Positions 1 to 12,056 of a stretch of DNA of 64,000 bases are shown one piece after another. Position 1 is the first letter of the stretch; each line of letters begins with the position of its first letter. The notes below the pieces were generated by a model. It did not search any database. It saw only the letters and a list, made by a program, of their open reading frames with translations, and was not told the origin of the DNA. This stretch comes from Trifolium pratense (lineage: Eukaryota > Streptophyta > Magnoliopsida > Fabales > Fabaceae), in contig NC_060062.1 in assembly GCF_020283565.1 (NCBI RefSeq), positions 18,324,127-18,388,126 on the forward strand, written 5' to 3'. Both the position numbers and the translations under genes were made by a program.

Positions 1-83
1 GCTTTCGTTCTTCTCATATATCACACGCCTTTTCTTTTTGTTCATATCATAATTTCATTGATTATGCTTCGTAATTAGCGACA

Positions 84-184
84 TTCTTGTGTTCAAAATT
101 TCTCATTAGCGATATTAAGTTCTGATTAGTGAATTCTTGTGTTCAAAATTTCTGATTAGCGATATTAAAGTTCTGATTAGTGAA
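84..184. repeat. 50-bp tandem repeat, two copies
   Basis: A unit of about 50 bp beginning ttcttgtgttcaaaatttct and ending gattagtgaa occurs twice head to tail with one or two differences. A second, shorter AT-rich tandem (about 35 bp, three degenerate copies built on attaacttcaattt) lies at about 303-400. Nothing in the surrounding first 980 bases can be assigned to a gene. Confidence 0.7.
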
Positions 185-987
185 AGATCCATAGACAATG
201 AAAAAATAATCGCAAAGACTGAAAACGAAAATTGAAGTTTAATAAGCAAGATTAAGTGTCATTAAATCTTAATTTAATTAAACGTTCTTAGGAAATTGAA
301 TATAATTAACTTCAATTTGTTGATAAAATGATCTTGATATTAACTTCAATTTTCTGATAAAATGATCTTTTGATTAACTTTAATTTGTTGATAAATGAAT
401 CTGTTGATATTTTGAAAACAGTTGATGTGGAGATCAAAGATGGTACGATAACAACTATACGACCGTTTGATGCACCGATTTCAAACGATAATACTCGATT
501 TGATCTTACGATACTCGCTGTTGCTGCATCGTCACCGATTCCTTCAATTTCTCAACAAGATATTTCTGGTGATGAAGAAATCTACTTGCCTCCAGCGAGT
601 TCGCCTAATTGAAGAACCTTTTCCTTTGGTAAAGAAATAACGATTGCAATTTTTTCGAGTCAATTCTCTTTTTGGACATAGTCACATAGAATAGAGATTT
701 CATCTGAATTTTTGCTTTGTTGAAATAAAACTAATCAAACTATGGCAATTTTCATTTCATTTGGGAAGTATAATGCACTTCTCACATAGAATGCATTCCA
801 AATAAAAACTATGCAATTTAGTCTCCTTTGTTGAGTTTACAATTACATAGAGGTGTTAAGAACTGTAGCTTGTGACATTATGAACAATGACAATTGTTCA
901 ATTTCCATTTGTATTCTGTAGACTTTTTCTCATGCAAATACAGCTAAGAAATTAGATTAAAAAACTACATAATGGGAATTTAGAAGC

Positions 988-3362
988 TCAACTTCCACTT
1001 TTAAGCACCAATTCACTAACCTCTCCCTCTCGACAGTTGCCAACCCATATGTACAAAGTTGATCCCTTACGACGTGGTGGTTGAACTCTACAACAATCCC
1101 TCCTAGGTGACTGCAAAAACAAGTTCATAATTTAATCACTAGAATGATTCATATCAAATGCTGATAAAATAGTAATTTAATGACTAAGCAACCAATATGT
1201 GTTAGTGGTTGACCTAGATATGTGCAGTTACATTCAATTATTCTATTTTTTTAAAATTTCAAATTCTTATCGACGTGACATTAGTGCGAGTGATATGTCA
1301 AGTATCTGTGTATGTGATAGTGCTTCGAAGATGTAGTAATTTGAGTTTCAAAGCATCCTTACCCTTTGCCAGCGAAGAGGATCTGGTCTTTTTGAAACTA
1401 CAATGGAATCAATATCTTCTGGTGAGTCCATTTTCCACCGGCAATAAGGAGGTTTAGATTTGTAACGCGAATAAGTACTAATAACTTGCTTCTTAACTGG
1501 ATCATATCGAGTTCTGTTCATATAGAAAAGGAAAGCTTTCTGACAAGGGTGTTTGGTTACAGGCCTTGTGTTGAATGCATATGCAGTGTAATCAGCTCTT
1601 CTATACCAATTAAGAAAGGTCCTTGTTGGCATCTCTAATTCCCTGGGAGACAACACTCCCCTCAAAACTTGAACCACAAAGCCCCATGAAACTATGATGG
1701 ACCAATATCTCTTTTGGTCATAGCAAATTGACTGTTGCATTATGCTACCTGAGTCTTGTTTCACAGATTTCATTAAGTGCCGTAGGGATTGTACTCTGTT
1801 CATCTTTGGAAATATAGGTTGCACTACATCTAGGTGGTGCAATGACACTAGTGGGGCAACAGGATGTGCTCCAAGAAGGCCTAATAGGTCTCCATACACA
1901 TCATACTGCATAATCAAGAAAAATATACATAGGCAAATTTCAATTCCATTCAAAAATAGAGAATCAAAGTCACCCATCATTCCTAGTAAATTATATTACA
2001 AGAGATTTTCTCCATTTTTAAAAAAAGAGAAAGAACTTCATTATATAATGAGTTTATATGGTTTTAAAGAGCAATGCTATATCAAAACATGTATTTTGGA
2101 AGAACAAATGGAAGTTGGGTAAATGATAATGTAATTAAAATGTAGTAACATGGATTCATGCAAGATTTGTTTAATAATCCTTCTTAAAAGATAGCATTTC
2201 TTTTCTTCTAAAAATGTGCACTTTATACATCCTATACTATACTAATAGAGTTCTCAATTTATTTCATGTGAAATAGATAGGATAGTAATTGACTAATTAT
2301 TTAGAAGTGTTTGATAGAGAGAATAAACTTATTAGAAGTGTTAATTACCTGGTGAAAACCTGCTTCCTTGGTTAATGGAACGCCTAACTCAGCCATGCAA
2401 GCTTGCATTCTATCATCACTACCATACAAAGCAGGGTAACGTTGAATACATCGATCTTGCATTTTCGCAAGCTCCTTAGCCAAAGGGTAACTTATAGCAA
2501 ATCCTCCACCACCATAAGCCATAGCATAAGAGAAATGTATATTCTGAACATGACTCTCAGAGGAGCTTCCAACATAATAAAATTGATTATGGTCATACTT
2601 AGAAAGGACTCTAACAACATTATCAACCATAAACACAGTGTCATCATCTCCCATCATGAACCATCTTACATCTTCCAATCCAAGTTTCAATGTCTCTGTC
2701 ACCACCCTTGAAATTCTTAAAGCAGATCTCTGTCCCTGACGATTCGTATACTTAAATTTCGTAGTGTCCTCCGAAATTCGAATATCAGGTAAATCTTCAC
2801 CCGGATGTATCTTCACTCTTTGATCTAACCACACTACCCCTCTTGTTTCATTAGGCTTCCACCAAACTTTGATGTATTCTTTTCTTATGTCCCATAAATT
2901 CGACGAAGCTGCTATCCCAAAAACAATGTGTTTGATCTCTGTGTCTTGTCTTTGAGATAACTCTTCAATAGAAAACTCTTTTTCATCTTGATCATCTGAT
3001 TCTTCCTCCTTTCTTTTTTTGTTTACTTTTATTTTTTTCTCATTTGAAACTTCATTTTCAATGATAGATGATGTAGTTGTGGAACTATTACCAGTACCAG
3101 TACCAGTACCAATCATCTCAAGTTGTTCATCTGTTGCTGCATCTAAACGCACATTGGTTGTACAATCGCGCTTTTCGCTGGTTAATAAAAGAAGATTGGA
3201 AGAGTAAAGGATGTATAGTATTATCATGATTAGGATCAACCAAGTGATGATGCGTTGCCTCATTTGGTTTTTTCTAGTAAGGCTGAGGTAGTTTTTTTTT
3301 TTTGGTTTTTTCAGATTCTTCAATTTTGTTTCAGATTGTTGTGTTACTATTTTTGTTTCCAA
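988..3362 (-). CDS. DUF604 / Fringe-like glycosyltransferase (GT31-type), three exons
   Basis: Exons on the minus strand are 3362-2349, 1905-1363 and 1110-988, joined in phase 0 with GT-AG borders, giving about 559 residues. The N-terminus is Lys/Arg-rich and is followed by one hydrophobic anchor (about residues 36-60, ITWLILIMIILYILY), as in type II Golgi proteins. A low-complexity acidic stem follows. The catalytic region has HIVFGIAASS, then MMGDDDTVF with the metal-binding Asp triad at about 239-241, then YGGGGFAISYPLA. The C-terminal part carries PRRDCCRV and LYIWVGNCREGEVSEL, typical of the plant DUF604 family. Length is a little above the usual 500 or so residues because of the acidic stem. 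Family role: sugar transfer in the Golgi, probably beta-1,3; acceptor unknown. Start chosen as the first Met before the basic/TM segment. Confidence 0.9.
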
Positions 3363-5400
3363 GTGTTGGAATGGAGAAAGACGGTGGTGAGAAGAACGTT
3401 CAATCTCAGAATTGTTCGGATCACACTAAACATTTGTTTTTTTTGTTCTTCTATGTATGAAGTTTGTTATTTTGTCATAAAATATGTGAAATTTGTTATG
3501 TGACGAGGCGAAGTTGAATGCGGTTAAAATGGAAGCAAGGTTGAAAATTGTATTTTCAAGTTATTTTGTTGTAGGAAAAAAAGTAAAAAGTTACTAGCTA
3601 AAATATTTTTTTAAAAGCTTTTTATTATAAATTATTTTATAAATGAAGGGATATTTTAAAAATAAAATACAAATATGAATACAAAGTAATGCATTGCGTT
3701 CCTAGAAATATTTCCAAGATCACAACACTTTTTCTGTGAATCTATCTATGTTCCTTAAAAATTATGCTCTTTTTACATTTTTGCCATTTCGTAGGGCACG
3801 TAAGAAATATGGGGTACAAAAAAATTCTCAAAAATTTGAGGCCTTAAGCATTGCTTAGTCCTTGCGTAGGCCTTGACCCAATTTAACCTTGGTTTTATGC
3901 TAAAAACGATGAAAATTTCATTTCGTGCCCCCATAAATACTCACATGCCCTGCGAATTTCCCAAAATATCATGGTCGCTACTTATGTTGCGAACTTAGTT
4001 TGCACCTTAAGTCACGAACATTTTTTTATTTATTTTATCTCAATCTCAATTTTACACATGTGACACCCCTCTAGATGAAATACCACATTTGTTTGACAAA
4101 ACAATGGTTCGCTATTTAACGTGCAAGCCTAACCAGTTCACATTTTAAAATGTGAACTACTTGATCATGGCATTTGAAAATGCTAACCACATATAACACG
4201 AGCCCCACCATCTTCCCCCTCATTTCAACAGTTTCTAAAAGAAATAAAAAAATTTCACAAAACCTCCACAACTCAAAAACTCATCAAATCCAACATTTTT
4301 TTGCTCATTTGTGGTTGAAATCACCTTACAAGTAAAGATTTAAGGCAACAAACAAGAGGTTAATGCACATATGTTCGGATTTACAGTTTCTTCTTCTTCT
4401 TCTTCTTAACTAGTTATGTTCGCTAGCTAACTAGCGAACCATACAAATGCTTATGCTGGGATGATTTTTGTTTTCTGATTTTGTTCTTCATATTTTGTTA
4501 TGCATATTTGTTGACCCTGTGAATTTTTACTTTGTATCCATGGATAAATTAAATAAAATAGTGAACCATTTGAGAGGAAAGAGAGGTGAATTGGCATTCG
4601 CCTCTTTTAGGAGAGAACGGGTGGCAAAGGCACGTGTTAAGCGTGAGCCTTAGCCTGTGGAGGTAGAGGAGCCAGAGGAGGACTAGAGGAGGCTAAGCCT
4701 ATGTCGTAGGAGGAGGTAGCCCAGGGTAGGCGTGAGCCATTCCATAATCCATTTGAGGGTCAACTAGAGCCTAAAACAAATAAGCTCTTGCTGAAAATAC
4801 AACAGTCTCAATGGGGGAGATGCATGGTAGAACCCGAGGGTGATGAAGATGAAGTAGTGTTGATTTAGTTCTTCCATGATCTTCTTTGAGTTTAATTGAT
4901 ATTTTCATTTATGTTTATATTTTTATCTTAATTTCAATGTACTATGTTGTTTATATTGTTATTGAATTTTTATATTTATATTTATATTTATATATTTTTT
5001 ATTTTCTGATCTAGGTAGGATTCACAGGTTAACTTGCGAACCATTCTGGGGATTCAAATTTTAACTAGAAAACCCTTGTAGTTGCAGTAACAAAAACAAG
5101 AAAGGAGATGGTATGAAAATAGAAAGAAATAGTTTTATTAAAAGATTACATTGAACTTGTAAAAAAAATAAAAATTACATCAAAACATTAGACAGAAACA
5201 TGTCTTCCAAACTGGCTGACTCATGGTAACTTTTCGGCCGCCCAACAACCTATAATGCTAGTCACTACTCCCATTGGGACTAGTTACATAAAATATTAGA
5301 TAGAAAAATTACATCAAAATTAATATAACAATGGTGAGAAAAATTATTCCGACATTGACATCTCTTTCTTAGGGATAAAATAGGGACCATTCCTTTTTTT
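3363..5400. other. Intergenic, no recognisable gene
   Basis: AT-rich sequence upstream of the DUF604 gene. It contains a (TTC)n tract at about 4387-4408 and a region near 4550-4860 of high purine content with short open frames interrupted by stops. That stretch may be an old retroelement fragment, but no domain could be recognised. The remainder shows nothing assignable. Confidence 0.4.
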
Positions 5401-5751
5401 TAGGGCTGGAAATGAGTCGAGTTAAGTCGAACTTACATCAACTCGACTTGACTCGTTAAAAATTTGTTTAGGGCAAAACTCGGCGAGTCCAATACAAACT
5501 TACATCTCTTTCTCATTGTAAGTTCACGAACAATTCGGTTCGACTCGTTAAATGAATCACATGATTTTAAAATCAATTTTTTTTGTCAAAATTTCAAAAT
5601 TGGATCTTTAACCTTTTAAACTATTTTTTTAAAATTTGTCCAAAACAAAAAATATTTTTTTAAAAGAAAATATTAAATTAAAATAAAAGTTGTCCCAGGT
5701 GTATAATGGATAAACACTTGCAAAATTCAGACATGCATAAATATGCAGAAA

Positions 5752-6249
<498 letters not shown>

Positions 6250-6298
<49 letters not shown>
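6250..6298. repeat. (TA)n microsatellite, right of foldback MITE
   Basis: About 48 bases of TA dinucleotide directly follow the right arm of the foldback element, mirroring the array on the left. Confidence 0.95.
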
Positions 6299-6300
<2 letters not shown>

Positions 6301-7866
6301 CCGAAAACCAAGAAAAATAAAGTCATCCCAAGTTTATAAATGAAAAAACACGCACAAAATTATTTTTTTTGTAAAGGGAGAGTTTAAAAAAAAATTAAAA
6401 TGCAAGATATAGAATATAGTCCTCTATAGGTTTAAAAATTAAAAGGTCATTTACATGTATAGTTTTAAAAGATTTGGAAAGTTATATATATAACCGAGCT
6501 TATTAATAAGGTAAACGAGTCGAACTATATATAGTTTATGTTCAGCTTATTTATTTAACGAGTCAATTATCGAATCAAGCTTCGAACTATTCATGAGTTG
6601 ACTCGGGTTTTTATCAACCATACTCTTGCCAATGTTAGGCCCTCGAAATGCCCCATTTGAGTAGCAGACATCTCGTTTATTCACAACGTTCCCAATAAGT
6701 CACACAAAGTCCCTCGTCGATAAGAATAACAATCTCAATCATCATCATCATCATCATCATAAAAAAAACATAGATAAAAAGATTGTTATATATGACTAAC
6801 TGATGACGAACCATGTGACTGTTTTCAAACGAAATGATTAAAAAAATTGAGAGAATGAGAGTAGATGAGAATGACGAGTGAAAAAGAAGAAGAAGAAGGG
6901 TGTTAATTTATAAACTTCAACGAGGTATATGATTGGTCTATGCTATGTCACAGATGCACAAGTGGGCGGTGACCAATCAAAATTGGCCATCTGTCAAGAC
7001 AATTTGACCGGAATATGGTCAAATTTTTTATTGCCGACAAATTCGCAATTAAAATGCGAACTCAATTCGCATGATATGTTGCGAAAACATTTTTCCCAAA
7101 TTTTATATTTTTACACGGTCGCTAGTTAACGTGCAAGTTGGTAAAAATGGAAGTGCAGTTGTACGTGAGAAGGATTGGGGCCGCCGGATTTTTTTTGTAA
7201 AAATAATATGGACAAAGTTTGAAAAAAGGATTAATGTGCACCACCTCATTGCTAAAAAACCATCTATTTATTTTTGGCTAAATCGGACAATCGGTCCCTT
7301 AACGTATTTATGGATTTCTTATTGGTCCCTTAACCAATTAATGTTACACTTGAATATTTTAAACAACAGGGAAGTGAAAATTATTAATAACGGTAAAAAT
7401 TTAATTTATATACACCGTTGGAGTAAAATTACACATGTGCCTGATAATATATTCATGACATGTCGTATTTATTATATAATATAACAACAAATTATTGGAT
7501 CATATGTAAAATAATTTTACATTAATAGTTTATAGGCTTAATTAGTTAAATGGTCCCTTAAAGAAAAAAAGGATCCATTTTGGTCCCTCAAAGATATCTT
7601 CGTTTGTCACTTTAGTCCTTTCCGTTAATTTGTTTTAATCTGAACCGTTTGATATTTTTGTTAAAAATGTAACGGTATAATTTGCATGTCTATTGAATCT
7701 AATAGTGAACCATCATCAATCAAATATTTCTCTTGTTCTTCATCTTCTTCTCTCTCTTGTTCTTCATCTTCATCACAATTTTCATCAATCTTCATCAAAC
7801 AAACCCAAAAAAAAATCCAGATCCCCAAATTGGAAATCGAAATCCCCAAATCACAACTAAGGTGTT

Positions 7867-7986
7867 GATGAGAAGAACAACAATGAGGGTTTTGTCAGAT
7901 CCAGTTTCAAGAAAAGCAATGGTATTTCTGTTCTTTGCCTGTTCAAGAACATCCAACTGATATTGTCTGGCTTTTTGTTGTTCTTC
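7867..7986 (-). pseudogene. Captured DICER-LIKE 1 fragment (helicase motif I region)
   Basis: The minus strand reads EEQQKARQYQLDVLEQAKNR followed by NTIAFLETGSDKTLIVVLLI, about 40 residues. This is the start of the DExD/H helicase domain of plant DCL1, whose Walker A box is normally GAGKT. Here it is GSDKT, so the nucleotide-binding loop is broken. The frame then runs into non-DCL sequence. Only this short piece is present, inside the Mutator-like element, so it cannot encode a Dicer. It could be transcribed as part of the element, as Pack-MULE fragments sometimes are. Identification is by recognition of the conserved helicase motif, without alignment. Confidence 0.8.
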
Positions 7987-8173
7987 GACAGAAACAGTAA
8001 CAACAACAGCAGTATCAGCAACCACATATTATTCCCCAAATTGGAAATCGAAATCCCCAAAAATCTGGGGTTTGTTGTTTGTGTTGATGAAGTTATGAAG
8101 AAGAATAAATGTATAAAAATACATCTTAAAAGACAAGTTAAGGCTCTCATAAGTCATCTCCAATTTTACTTAC

Positions 8174-8362
8174 TTTGTTGGAAGTCAATGTGGGGCTATG
8201 AATAACAAATTCGTCTGTTTTGGAATCAAATGTTGCAGTTGTTTCTAATCCTTGAACATTAGATCCATAGCCAAGTTCAGTTTGGGCATAGCAACCAATT
8301 ATTTGCATCTTTTGTGCCAAAGGTAGCCACCTTTGTTGCAGTTCATCAGTTCCTTGTCCTTT
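8174..8362 (-). pseudogene. Captured acyl-CoA oxidase (ACX1-type) exon fragment
   Basis: The minus strand encodes KGQGTDELQQRWLPLAQKMQ, then IIGCYAQTELGYGSNVQGLE, then TTATFDSKTDEFVIHSP, about 63 residues. This is the hallmark FAD/substrate-binding region of peroxisomal acyl-CoA oxidase 1, the first enzyme of beta-oxidation. Homology stops at TSNK, exactly where the DNA reads AAA|GTAAGT, so the 5' splice site of the source gene appears to have been captured with the exon. Upstream of KGQG the sequence no longer matches ACX. It is a non-functional fragment inside the Mutator-like element, next to the DCL1 piece and in the same orientation. Confidence 0.88.
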
Positions 8363-8682
8363 GGAATGAAGGAGATGAAGAAAATAAAATAAAACTAGGT
8401 GTTGGTAGTACATTATTAGATACAATAGATCTCTTAAGATCCAATTGTTGTTCTTTTGATAAAGAAATCAAATGGTTAATATTAAAAATTTATTGAAGTC
8501 TATGGTGGAGCACCTATAATGTTGTTCCACCTTATAATTTAGGGTTAAAATTAACGGAAATGACTAAAGTGGTAAACAGAAATATCTTTAAGGGACCAAA
8601 ATGAATTTTTTTTCTTTAAGGAACCAATGTGAAACCTAAAATGTCTTTAAGGGACCATTTAACTAATTAAGCATAGTTTATA

Positions 8683-10100
8683 TAAATTAAACTGCAATGG
8701 TAATACTGATAATCAGTTTACAAATATTTTTGTGAAATATGAACAATGTATTTTAAAGGTATAAAGTCAAATATTTAGTACACTCATCATCGGAACTATT
8801 TGATCTTGATCAGACAATTCATATTTAAATTAGTATTTTAAATTATAAAATAAAAAATAAATTAAATCTGCATATTCTCTGAATCTTCCGATCAAGATCG
8901 TATGGTCGATGTCTTCCTGGTTGCATAACTTGGTGATTTTATTTACTACGGATCTATTTTCTTGAGCTGACCACACATCTTGAACATTTTTATCATTTTA
9001 TTGTGTCACTTCCGTAATATAACTTTTGTTGGCAAATAATTTAGTGTCTAGAATTTCACTTTTTTGTACTAGAATTCGAACTCAAGTCTCTTTATATAAT
9101 AAGCAATGTATCTACCAACTGAACTATACTCGTGGAGACACTTCCTAAATATTTAACTTTAGTATTTCTATTCTTTTAATTTTTTGTGCTAAATAATATT
9201 TTCGTGCTAATTTTAAAAATATTATACTAAAAAATTACTATCTCATGAATTATACAAATTTTTTGTCATTGAAAATTAGTATTACAATATATGTTTTGTA
9301 TCACTATAAATTTACCAAATTACGAGTCGCCGAATTTTTAAAAAAATCACGTTTTATAACTTTTGCAAAGTCACGTTAGTTCACTATAAATTCGACAAAC
9401 ACACCGTGATATCAAATATACACATAAATTTTTTCGAGATGGATAGGATGATCACATGGTTGTCACAAGTTATAAAATCGTTATTTTGAACAATTAATTC
9501 AAATTGACTAAACAATGACCGATTATAACAAAAATTGTGAGGGTCATTAACGAAAATTGATTAGTAGCCAAGAACATAGCATAACACACGTTTTGATACT
9601 AGGATTCATTAATTATTAGGACAACATTTGATGTCTATTGTATATTGTTCTTACTATAAATCTAAATGATCTAGCTTGTCGACTTAGATGTCGAAGTGTT
9701 TATAGTACATAATGAACGGCTTAAATTTTGCAATTAAATATGTTGTTTATAAATAAAGACATGGATATGTGCCTTAGACACCTTAGCAATTGTGGTCGGA
9801 TTATGAATTGTTATACTCAGTTTATTAGACCTAGAGGTCTCTAGTGACATGCGTCGAGCTAATAAAGTTGTTGTAGATATCAATAATCTTTTAAATAAAT
9901 CTCAATTTCTCTAACACAATTATGCTAGATATATACACAAGCTCTATGAGCTTGGTTTACCACAGTGATTACATGATAACACTAAAATATTAAAAGAAAT
10001 TGATGATTCAGTTGAGTTGGCAGCTAAGAGGATATTTTATGGAGGGATCGAAAACTCCAAATTTCTGACTTCTCTGCACTTGTTGTGAGTTTAGGGAATT
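8683..10100. other. Intergenic, no gene recognised
   Basis: AT-rich sequence with only short open frames. A short stretch near 9068-9135 (aattcgaactcaagtctc ... accaactgaactatac) resembles the reverse complement of a tRNA-derived SINE head with an internal B-box, but ends and target duplication are not evident. Confidence 0.4.
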
Positions 10101-10766
10101 GAATTATGTGCGGTCACAGTGTATATAGTCAAGACATTTAAACCGTTTGATCAAAATATCAGATGGATTTTAAAATCAGATTTTAATGGTAGATGCAGCA
10201 TTTTTTGTCGGTGCAGGTAGGACCGCGATGGGTGCTTGTTTTCGTAATAATTCTGGTGAGTTTATGGCTGGAATTACGCAGTGGCAGCAACTGACTTTAT
10301 CAACAGAGGAGGGTGAAGCATGGGCATTATTGCAAGCTATGAATGAAGCTAAGAGTAGAGGTTTTGAAAGCGTCCAATTTGAAAGTGACTCTCAAGTGTT
10401 GGTTGATGCTATTCGTACCAAACGGCGAGGCAACTCAGAATTTCTTTCAATCGTTAATGAAATTATTCTTGTTATGTTATCATGTGTGAACTTTGAAGTT
10501 AAGTTTATTAGGAGACAAGTGAATTCGGTTGCTCACACGTTAGCTAGGGCGGCCAATTCTTGGACTAGTTTCCATAGATTTGAGATGATTCCTTCATGTA
10601 TTGAACTTTTGATAAGTAATGAAATGCAGTAAGTTTGTTTGGTTCAAAAAAAAAAAAAATATATATAAAATTCTAACTATAAATTTAGACAATTTAATCT
10701 TAATCGAACGGTTCGTATATGACCAATATTATAATGCAGTCACCTTTCTTCGACCGCACATAATTC
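10101..10766. mobile_element. Inverted-repeat element containing a LINE fragment
   Basis: The left end TGAATTATGTGCGGTC (from 10101) is matched in reverse complement at the right end (GACCGCACATAATTC, to about 10766). Short internal motifs (AACCGTTTGATC and GATCGAACGGTT-like) are also inverted. The interior is occupied by the RNase H fragment of a LINE with a poly(A) tract. The target duplication is not clear. The most likely reading is a MITE into which a truncated LINE retroposed. Confidence 0.55.
10186..10660 (+). pseudogene. 5'-truncated LINE: RNase H domain plus poly(A)
   Basis: An open frame of 148 residues (10186-10632) starts MVDAAFF and continues MGACFRNNSGEF, STEEGEAWALLQAM, VQFESDSQVLVDAI and IRRQVNSVAHTLARAA. 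These are the conserved blocks of the RVT_3/RNase H domain that ends plant non-LTR retrotransposons. The catalytic acidic residues (VD, GE, SD and the late D/H region) are largely visible. The frame begins exactly at the first catalytic Asp block, so the upstream reverse transcriptase is missing. A run of 13 A residues at about 10648-10660 after the stop fits a LINE 3' end. This is a dead-on-arrival insertion rather than a host gene. Confidence 0.8.
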
Positions 10767-12023
10767 GGATATGTGAGTCTAACCATTACTTGAGTGGCCA
10801 TGTGCCACTAGATATTCGAATAAACAATAATGCAAAGATGTTGTCGCCACTACAAATTATCAAGAGCAACAAATACAAATAGACGATAGTGAGAGATACA
10901 TAGATTTTTATAAACATGTTCAATTAAATCTAGCTGCACTAGGGGTGCCCCATGAATAATTATACACAAGATATGTAACATATAAACAAGTACAATTAAA
11001 TCGGAACAGGGGAGCCCCATGAATTATTATACAATACAATACCCCATTAACTTGATTCAAGTATCGAAGTTATCTGGATAAGGTAATGTTGTCCACAACA
11101 AAGCATTTTCAATCACATGGTTATGGGTCTTTATATTATCAGTAATACTAGTAGGGGTCACCCATTCAGTTGTCACGCATGTTTCTATTTTTTATATGCT
11201 TTTCATATTTTATTTTCATTAATTTTCTTTTATAATTGGTTTTCTTTTATAATATTCAAGGACTAAAAATTGATTGATGTGTACAAATAAGCCCCTCTGC
11301 CATTTTGACCGTTAACCATATTAATGTGTGACATTAAATGGTGACGTGTCATTGTACATCATATTCCACATATACAAGTACGGTCTTGATACAAAAAATA
11401 AATTGTAACAATTTTTTTTATAAAAAAATAATCGTAAAAATAAAAATAATTCAAATTCAGAAACTCTTCCTAATGTTCATATCTCTTCATTCTTCTTTTT
11501 CTTCTATCAAAATAGTCTTTGCAGGCGTGGACATGTCACCTCCACTTTCCAACATAAGTCTACACTCCTAACAATAAAAGACGATGGATATACTTATTTG
11601 ATTGACGTCTGTCAAATTGAGAGATGTCTTTGCTATTTCAAAAAATTTGAGAACTAAATTGATTGATGTTATTGTGAAAGAGATCCTAATACCTTCCATT
11701 CATTAGACAAGCCCTTATATAGGCCAAAATACAAAAGGTATATTGGGCCTAACATCAATTAACACACAAAGCCCAATATCCACTAAGACTAACTAAACTA
11801 TACACAACAATTGATCTGTACAAATTTGAGGACGAATTTACTTATTTATTCAATAAATAACTATTATGACCGTTATATATGAGATGAGATTTGAAATTTA
11901 ACTTTTAGTGTGTTTGTGCTAAACTATCTAGTTCCCGTGGTGCTAATACTTGAGGATTAGTTTTTGTTAGGAAATAATCTCTTTACTTTTACTTGTTTTT
12001 CCTTTTTATTCTCTCTTGTAACC

Positions 12024-12055
<32 letters not shown>
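12024..12055. repeat. (AAT)n microsatellite
   Basis: About ten consecutive AAT units in an intergenic region, giving a poly-Asn artefact in one frame. Confidence 0.95.

Positions 12056-12056
<1 letters not shown>

Larger units (their letters stand above)
7535..8672. mobile_element. Pack-MULE-type element (Mutator-like) carrying host gene fragments
   Basis: The termini are inverted repeats: the left end GGCTTAATTAGTTAAATGGT (7535) matches the reverse complement of the right end at 8672. Both arms run inward for about 100 bp through the gene-poor GGTCCCTTAAAG and ACTTTAGTC motifs common in legume TIR elements. The flanks ATAGTTTATA at 7525-7534 and 8673-8682 are identical, giving a 9-10-bp target duplication characteristic of Mutator-like elements. 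There is no transposase. The interior holds a fragment of a Dicer-like gene (7867-7986) and of an acyl-CoA oxidase gene (8174-8362), both on the minus strand. It also contains TTC/TCA-rich leader-like sequence near 7690-7810 and an unidentified tail near 8380-8530. Confidence 0.88.

Noticed and set aside
370..612. 80-residue open frame near the left edge
   Set aside because: It starts within AT-rich tandem repeats, has no recognised domain or splice context, and could be chance; not strong enough to call a gene.
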